From NCBI GenBank assembly GCA_021372355.1, contig JAJFUQ010000031.1, forward strand, positions 1-46,786: DNA of 46,786 nucleotides, read 5' to 3'. How positions within the stretch are numbered: position 1 is the first letter of the stretch; the number at the start of each line of letters is the position of its first letter. This document shows, piece after piece, positions 42,355 through 46,786 of the stretch. The notes under the pieces were generated by a model. The model was given only the letters and a program-made list of their open reading frames with translations. It was not told the DNA's origin and did not search any database. Origin of the DNA: Nocardiaceae bacterium (GTDB lineage Bacteria > Actinomycetota > Actinomycetes > Mycobacteriales > Mycobacteriaceae). A program made the position numbers and the translations under genes.

Positions 42355-43185
42355 CTAGCTCTTGGTGCGCTCCACCAGCCCCGTGAGGCTGACCTTGTAG
42401 GTCTTGGTCGCCTCGTCGAAGGTAATGCTGTACTTCGTCGGATACAGCCCGGTCTTCTGATAAGCCTCCGGCAACTTCAGATCCTTGGTCACGTCGGGCT
42501 TGGTCTGCAAGTAGTTGAGCGTCACCATCGGCTCCACGAACGCGAACTGCCCGTCCCAAGAACCGTTGATGAGGATCTCGTTGAACGTGTACTTGCCCGG
42601 TACGAGGGGCACCGTCGTGTCGATGAGGTGTTGACCCATGCCGGGAATGACGATCTCGTCCGGCGGCGAGTTCGGAATCGGACCGAAGTCCTGCGGCATG
42701 TACTTCGCCGCGGGCAGCTTCTCCCCCAAGCTCATGAAGTTCGGGTTGGACGGATCGATCTGCTTCACCACGTCCTGCGGGATGTAGTAGAAGTGCACGT
42801 CGAAGTGGTTCGCGTCGAAGACGCCCGGCGGTGGATGCCCGCCCGGCACGTAGTCGAACGTGGCGTGGTCGAGCGCGAGCCCCCTCGCTTCCTTCGGGAA
42901 GTACAGCGGCTGGCTCGGCGGCGGCGGACCAGCCACCGCGTCATGGGGCGGCGACGGCAGACCCTCGAGTGCCGCGGCGTCGAACGCGAAACCAACCTCG
43001 GTCGGCTTCCCGTCCGCACCGTTGGTGACGTACGTCCGCACCGTGCCCTTCCCGAGGGAGAGGCTGTCACCGTAGAACGTCTCGGACGTACCCGCCTCGC
43101 TCGAACTACAGGCCGCGAGCGGGACTGTCAGCGCAGTGATGGCGGCGAATACTGCCACCCCGGACCGAAGCGGTATTCGTGTCAT
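42355..43185 (-). CDS. Lipoprotein, DUF5602/TTHB210-like
   Basis: 276 residues with a lipoprotein signal (lipobox LAAC, Cys26), so it is anchored outside the cytoplasmic membrane. The body has the GGHPPPGVFDANHFDVHFYYIP run, a His-rich motif of TTHB210/DUF5602-type proteins that may bind metal. In Thermus the TTHB210 gene is under an ECF sigma factor, and an ECF sigma gene lies just upstream here too. No ribosome site is clear. Function unknown. Confidence 0.75.
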   Translation of the reverse strand: MTRIPLRSGVAVFAAITALTVPLAACSSSEAGTSETFYGDSLSLGKGTVRTYVTNGADGKPTEVGFAFDAAALEGLPSPPHDAVAGPPPPSQPLYFPKEARGLALDHATFDYVPGGHPPPGVFDANHFDVHFYYIPQDVVKQIDPSNPNFMSLGEKLPAAKYMPQDFGPIPNSPPDEIVIPGMGQHLIDTTVPLVPGKYTFNEILINGSWDGQFAFVEPMVTLNYLQTKPDVTKDLKLPEAYQKTGLYPTKYSITFDEATKTYKVSLTGLVERTKS

Positions 43186-43230
43186 AGACGCGATTGTTGC
43201 AAGGCGGGACCCGTTTCCCGGACGGATTTC

Positions 43231-44115
43231 TCAGACTCGCGAAACCGGCTGTGAGGCATCGGCGAAGGACAGCTTCTCGGGGTTGAACACGAAGTACAGC
43301 GCGCTGATCTTGCCGTCCTGAACGTCGGCCAGGATCGCCGACACGATCCGCCCGTCGATCTTCGCCAGTGCCGCGGGCAGCGCATTGACGTTCGCGAACT
43401 CGATCGTGGCCGCCGCGCCACCCTTCCGGACTGCGCCGGCCACCCAACGGGAGACCTTGTCGGCACCGTAGATCGGGCGCCGGGCCGCACTCACGAGTCC
43501 ACCACCATCGGAGTACGCAATGACATCCTCGGTGAGCATCTTGACGAGTCCATCCACATCGCCGGTTGCCGCCGACGTCAAGAATTCCCCCAGTAGGTTC
43601 TGTGCAACCTGTTGGTCCGCGTCGAAGCGCTTCCGTCTCTGGGTCACGTGGTCGCGCGCACGGCTCGCGAGCTGCCGAACCGCGGCATCGCTCTTGCCCA
43701 GCATCTCGGCGATATCCGAATGCGGGTAGTCGAACACCTCCCGAAGAACGAAAACCGCGCGCTCCGTCGGCGACAGCGACTCCAAGACCAGCAGCATCGC
43801 GAACGACAGCGACTCCGCGAGGATGACATCGGCACTCGCGTCGTTCTGCGTGCCGATCGGCTCCGGCAACCAGGGCCCGACGTAGGTCTCCTTACGCCGG
43901 GCCAAGGTCCGCATGTGGTTGAGCGACTGCCGCGTGACGATCTGCGTGAGGTAGGCCTTCTCGTTCTCGATCGCCGACCGATCGGTGTTCGCCCAGCGCA
44001 GGTAGCTCTCCTGGACGACGTCCTCGGCATCGGCGGCCGATCCGAGCATCTCGTAGGCAATCGAGAACAGCAGGGGGCGGTACCCGGCAAAGGTCGTTGC
44101 GGCATCCGCGCTCAT
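43231..44115 (-). CDS. sigJ: ECF41 (SigJ-type) sigma factor with C-terminal SnoaL-like domain
   Basis: 294 residues: sigma region 2 (AYEMLGSAADAEDVVQESYLRW), region 4 (LSPTERAVFVLREVFDYPHSDIAEML), and a SnoaL-like C-terminal domain that controls activity in this group. The ECF41 signposts are all there: WLPEP at 82-86, DGGG at 203-206 and NPEKL near 280. Such factors work without a classical anti-sigma factor. ATG 44115 overlaps the oxidoreductase stop as ATGA, matching the usual pairing with an oxidoreductase; the promoter lies before that gene. Confidence 0.92.
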   Translation of the reverse strand: MSADAATTFAGYRPLLFSIAYEMLGSAADAEDVVQESYLRWANTDRSAIENEKAYLTQIVTRQSLNHMRTLARRKETYVGPWLPEPIGTQNDASADVILAESLSFAMLLVLESLSPTERAVFVLREVFDYPHSDIAEMLGKSDAAVRQLASRARDHVTQRRKRFDADQQVAQNLLGEFLTSAATGDVDGLVKMLTEDVIAYSDGGGLVSAARRPIYGADKVSRWVAGAVRKGGAAATIEFANVNALPAALAKIDGRIVSAILADVQDGKISALYFVFNPEKLSFADASQPVSRV

Positions 44116-45260
44116 GCCGAAATCATCTCCCTGGTCTTCGGCCCGCGCACCCACGTCACGAAACGCGGCTTGGTGAGGAACGTGACCGTGCCTCTGCAGA
44201 TCGACTCCTTGATCTTCGCCGCGGTGCCGCGCTTGAACGCGAACCCGACTGCGGTTTCATCGCGATGCGAGAGCTGCAGGATTCCCGCATGCCGTCCCAG
44301 ACTGACGCACTGGCCGAGGTAACCGAGCGAGAACACGTCCGTGTCACCACCGGCGATCTGCGCGAGGATCGAGTCCGCGGCATGGGCGCCGGTCGGAATC
44401 GCGGTCGCGCACGCCATTCGGATATGCGTGCCAAGTTCGACCGGCAAAGCGGCGGCGTCGCCGACCGCGAACACTCGCGGGTTGTCGATCGACCGCAGCG
44501 ATGCGTCGGTCCGCACCCGGCCGATGTCGTCGACGGTGAAGCCGCTGTTGCGAGCGAGGTCGGGCGCGGTCATGCCCGCGGCCAATATCGTGCAATCGCT
44601 CGCGTGCTCGGTACCGTCGCTCAGCACGACGCGGTCGGCGTGGATGCGTTCGACCGACGAACCGACCTGAATCGTGACGCCGAGGCGCACGAGCGTCTGC
44701 TCGACGTACCGCCGGCTGCGCTGCGGGTAGGACTCGACGATCGGGCGATCCGTGAACAGCGAAACCCGAAGGCTTGGCTTCGCCTCTGCCAACTCGCTCG
44801 CCGCCTCGATCGCGGTCAGTCCGCCGCCGATGACGCTGACTCGGGCACCCTCGCCGAGTTCGTCGATGCGCTTGCGCAGGGCGGTCGCGGCCGTGAAGTC
44901 GGCCACCGAGTAGGCCGCCTCGGAACCGGCGAGGTACCGCGAATGCGATCCGACGGCGTAGATCAGGTAGTCGAACGTGCGGCGCCCGCCGCTCTTGAGG
45001 TCGACCGCGTCGGTGCCGATCTGGGTGACCGAATCGATCACGAGCTCGACCTCGGCTGACAGCACCTCCGCCAACGGACGGACCGCCGGATGCGTCGCGG
45101 CGACGAACTGGTGCAGTCGGATGCGCTCGACGAAGTCCGGCCGCGGGTTGATGACGGTGACGGTGACGTCTCCGCTCGACGCGAGCTTGTTGGCCGCGAT
45201 CGTTCCCGCATATCCGGCGCCGACGATGATGACGTGTGGGCGGTTCTCGGTGGTGTTCAT
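44112..45260 (-). CDS. NAD(P)/FAD-dependent oxidoreductase (NDH-2-like), ECF41 partner
   Basis: 382 residues with two dinucleotide folds: HVIIVGAGYAGTIAAN near 10 for FAD and RVSVIGGGLTAIEAASELAE near 150 for NAD(P)H, then VFAVGDAAALP near 290, where FAD is bound. It resembles small NDH-2/AIF-type reductases. ATG 45260 has GGGAG 6 nt upstream; the frame beyond it is not supported and would run through the promoter. It is the likely main target of the adjacent ECF41 sigma factor. Confidence 0.9.
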   Translation of the reverse strand: MNTTENRPHVIIVGAGYAGTIAANKLASSGDVTVTVINPRPDFVERIRLHQFVAATHPAVRPLAEVLSAEVELVIDSVTQIGTDAVDLKSGGRRTFDYLIYAVGSHSRYLAGSEAAYSVADFTAATALRKRIDELGEGARVSVIGGGLTAIEAASELAEAKPSLRVSLFTDRPIVESYPQRSRRYVEQTLVRLGVTIQVGSSVERIHADRVVLSDGTEHASDCTILAAGMTAPDLARNSGFTVDDIGRVRTDASLRSIDNPRVFAVGDAAALPVELGTHIRMACATAIPTGAHAADSILAQIAGGDTDVFSLGYLGQCVSLGRHAGILQLSHRDETAVGFAFKRGTAAKIKESICRGTVTFLTKPRFVTWVRGPKTREMISA

Positions 45261-45292
45261 GTCCACTCCCTTTCTCGAGGTGTCGGAATCAA

Positions 45293-45319
45293 GACACCAG
45301 CGGAGCGGGATGTGTGACA
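45293..45319 (-). promoter_or_regulatory. ECF41-type promoter of the oxidoreductase-sigma operon
   Basis: Reading the minus strand, TGTCACA (45313-45319) is followed after 16 nt by TGTC (45293-45296). The known ECF41 promoter is TGTCACA, about 16 nt, CGTC, so the -35 is perfect and the -10 differs in one base. It is 33 bp before the oxidoreductase ATG, which fits autoregulation of the pair. Confidence 0.75.
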
Positions 45320-45336
45320 TCCGGGCAAAAAAACTT

Positions 45337-46071
45337 TCAGATTGCTTCGAGCAGCCGCGGCAGCGCGGTCGCCGCCGTGGACTCCCAGTGGACATCGACG
45401 GCCCGCGAAAGGTCGGTCCGTTCGGGGTTGATCTCGGCGACGAAAACTCCGAATTCCATTGCTATTCTCGGTAATCCGGCCGCCGGATAGACGATCGACG
45501 ACGTGCCGACGACGAGCATGAGATCGCACGATGCAGCGGCATCCGCGGCGGAGTTCCACGCGTCCTCGGGCAGCGCTTCACCGAACCAGACGACACCCGG
45601 CCGAATGAGTCCCCCGCATTCGCACGACGGAGGTTGCACTCGCTCGGCGTCGGGCTCGATGACCTCGACCACATGAACGGTCCAGCACGTGTCGCATCGC
45701 GGCGTGCGCAAACTTCCGTGCACGTGGACGACGGCGGAACTGCCGGCACGCTCATGTAGATCGTCGACGTTCTGGGTGACGATCCGGACGTCGGCCTTGC
45801 GACCCCAATCGGCCAGCGCGATGTGCCCGGCATTAGGCGCAACGGCTTGGACCATCGCGCAGCGCCGCTGGTACCACGCCCACACGAGCGCCGGATCTTC
45901 CCGCCACGCTTCCGGTGTCGCCAGCGTCATCGGGTCGTACTTCGCCCAGAGGCCGGTCTGCACGTCCCGGAAGGTCGGTACTCCGCTTTCGGCCGACATG
46001 CCGGCGCCGGTCAGGACGGTGATGGACCGAGCCGCGCGGGCCCGCTCGAGAAGTTCAGCCGGAACGGTCAC
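45337..46071 (-). CDS. Sir2-family NAD-dependent deacylase (sirtuin)
   Basis: 244 residues of sirtuin: TGAGMSAESGVPTFRD for NAD binding, TQNVDDLHERAG and VHGSL with the catalytic His, and two Cys pairs for zinc (CDTC and CECGG). Tyr67 and Arg70 (WYQRRC) form the Tyr-x-x-Arg pair that lets SIRT5/CobB-type enzymes accept succinyl- and other acidic acyl-lysines. The GTG at 46071 overlaps the GGDEF gene stop (GTGA), so the two are coupled. Its own stop lies 18 bp beyond the ECF41 promoter. Confidence 0.92.
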   Translation of the reverse strand: MTVPAELLERARAARSITVLTGAGMSAESGVPTFRDVQTGLWAKYDPMTLATPEAWREDPALVWAWYQRRCAMVQAVAPNAGHIALADWGRKADVRIVTQNVDDLHERAGSSAVVHVHGSLRTPRCDTCWTVHVVEVIEPDAERVQPPSCECGGLIRPGVVWFGEALPEDAWNSAADAAASCDLMLVVGTSSIVYPAAGLPRIAMEFGVFVAEINPERTDLSRAVDVHWESTAATALPRLLEAI

Positions 46072-46786
46072 GATCGCTGGTATACCACCACGCCGCGACC
46101 TTCGGCCTTCGTCTCGTACAGAGCGCGATCGGCTCCGTCGAGCAATGCGGTCGGGTCGGTGTCGGCGAGGTCGACGACGTCGACGCCGATGCTGGCCCGG
46201 ACGTGCAGCGTCTGGCCATCCACAGAAATCGGTTCTTCGAACGTCGCGAGCAGTCGGTGCGCCAGGTCGAGAACAGACTGGCGAGACGTCGGCGGGCGAA
46301 CGAAGGTGATGAACTCGTCGCCACCGATGCGGACGACGGCATTTCCGGTTGGCCGGGCCGCCTCCTGAAGCCGCTCGGCGATGGTTCGCAGCACGAGGTC
46401 GCCCGTCGCGTGACCGTGCGCATCGTTGACGGCCTTGAACGCGTCGACGTCGACGAAACACAGTCCGGCGACGTCCCCGGCACTCGCCTGTTCCGCGGCC
46501 GAACGGAGCTGTTCCAGCAAATACCGCCGGTTCGGAAGACCCGTCAGCGGGTCGTGTTGGGCCTGCCACTGCAACTCTTCGGCGCGGGTACGCTGCGCGG
46601 TGACGTCCTCGGCGACCGCGAGGACGTAGTCGTCCTCATGGTCCGCGTGCGACACGAACGTCATGATGAACAGTGCCCAGCGGCGAGTGCCGTCCGGCAA
46701 CCGGTAGGGCGCTTCGAAGCGTCGGGAACCACCGCCCGACCGCAGCAGGCTGACCCATTCGCGTAGGTCGGCGCCGATCTTCTCGT
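46068..46786 (-). CDS. PAS-GGDEF diguanylate cyclase, N-terminus beyond the window
   Basis: The frame is open to the window end, so the start lies outside. What is seen is the end of a PAS/PAC unit (FEAPYRLPDGTRRWALF to VAEDVTAQR), a linker, and a GGDEF domain with HDPLTGLPNRRYLL and the intact RIGGDEFITF active site. It would make cyclic di-GMP. The product-inhibition RxxD motif normally five residues before GGDEF is not present. No EAL domain follows; the stop is shared with the sirtuin gene. Confidence 0.9.
   Translation of the reverse strand, partial: EKIGADLREWVSLLRSGGGSRRFEAPYRLPDGTRRWALFIMTFVSHADHEDDYVLAVAEDVTAQRTRAEELQWQAQHDPLTGLPNRRYLLEQLRSAAEQASAGDVAGLCFVDVDAFKAVNDAHGHATGDLVLRTIAERLQEAARPTGNAVVRIGGDEFITFVRPPTSRQSVLDLAHRLLATFEEPISVDGQTLHVRASIGVDVVDLADTDPTALLDGADRALYETKAEGRGVVVYQRS

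Noticed and set aside
43186..43230. Second ECF41 promoter before the lipoprotein gene
   Set aside because: No TGTCACA in the short gap after the sigma gene; read-through is more likely.
1..46786. tRNA or rRNA genes, insertion sequences, prophage or defence systems
   Set aside because: No cloverleaf-like or rRNA sequence, transposase, integrase, restriction or toxin-antitoxin motif was recognised on either strand; this was by eye, without tRNAscan or HMM searches.

Overview
The window reads as chromosomal DNA of a high-GC mycolic-acid actinobacterium (order Mycobacteriales; something near Gordonia, Williamsia, Rhodococcus or Nocardia). The basis is strongly GC-biased third codon positions, many GTG and TTG starts, dense ATGA/GTGA/TGATG overlaps, a DUF222-HNH (13E12-type) protein at the left edge, an ECF41 sigma factor, and a block matching the Mycobacterium tuberculosis Rv0449c-Rv0446c (ufaA1) locus. 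No rRNA, tRNA, CRISPR array, transposase or phage gene was seen.

Left part (1-8.4 kb). The 3' end of a DUF222-HNH gene is followed by a leftward operon (retropepsin-like zinc protease, AstE/aspartoacylase-like hydrolase, CitE-like lyase). This operon diverges over about 12-24 bp from a RimK-type glutamate ligase with an extra C-terminal RCK_C/TrkA-C-like domain. A shared hairpin separates rimK from an N-terminally extended GAPDH (GapB/GapX type). Then come a Tat-secreted DUF1501 protein and a DUF1800 protein, in a stretch of visibly lower GC.

Catabolic operon (8.4-15.7 kb, minus strand). It encodes a TIGR03084 protein, an AtuA-like protein, an acyl-CoA dehydrogenase with an isovaleryl/long-chain-type catalytic Glu, and the beta and biotin-carrying alpha subunits of an acyl-CoA carboxylase. 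The layout suits breakdown of a branched or isoprenoid acyl-CoA. A perfect 8+8 bp palindrome lies in its promoter, shared with a divergent WS/DGAT-like gene whose HHxxxDG motif is degraded.

Middle (17-30.5 kb). A His-rich DUF4396 membrane protein sits behind a CsoR-type operator. An amidase and a small membrane-protein group (K+ channel, DUF1622, small hydrophobic protein) follow. The most interesting block is a tightly overlapped operon: FAD oxidoreductase, DUF1365, two cyclopropane-synthase-like methyltransferases, DUF1295 and a P450. It is preceded by two abutting 11-bp direct repeats and probably makes a modified (methyl-branched or furan-like) fatty acid. Next are a two-module HD-GYP/LuxR regulator, an NRDE protein and a secreted zinc peptidase.

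Right part (30.7-46.8 kb). A GCS2-like ligase, DUF2784 and VTT membrane proteins lead into a compact Wzx/Wzy-type surface-polysaccharide locus (methyltransferase, polymerase/ligase, Wzz-like protein, three glycosyltransferases, flippase, acyltransferase) with no initiating sugar-phosphate transferase in view. Then come a patatin-like lipase, a lipoprotein, an ECF41 sigma factor translationally coupled to an FAD/NAD(P) oxidoreductase behind a recognisable ECF41 promoter, a sirtuin of the Tyr-x-x-Arg type, and a PAS-GGDEF protein cut by the window end.
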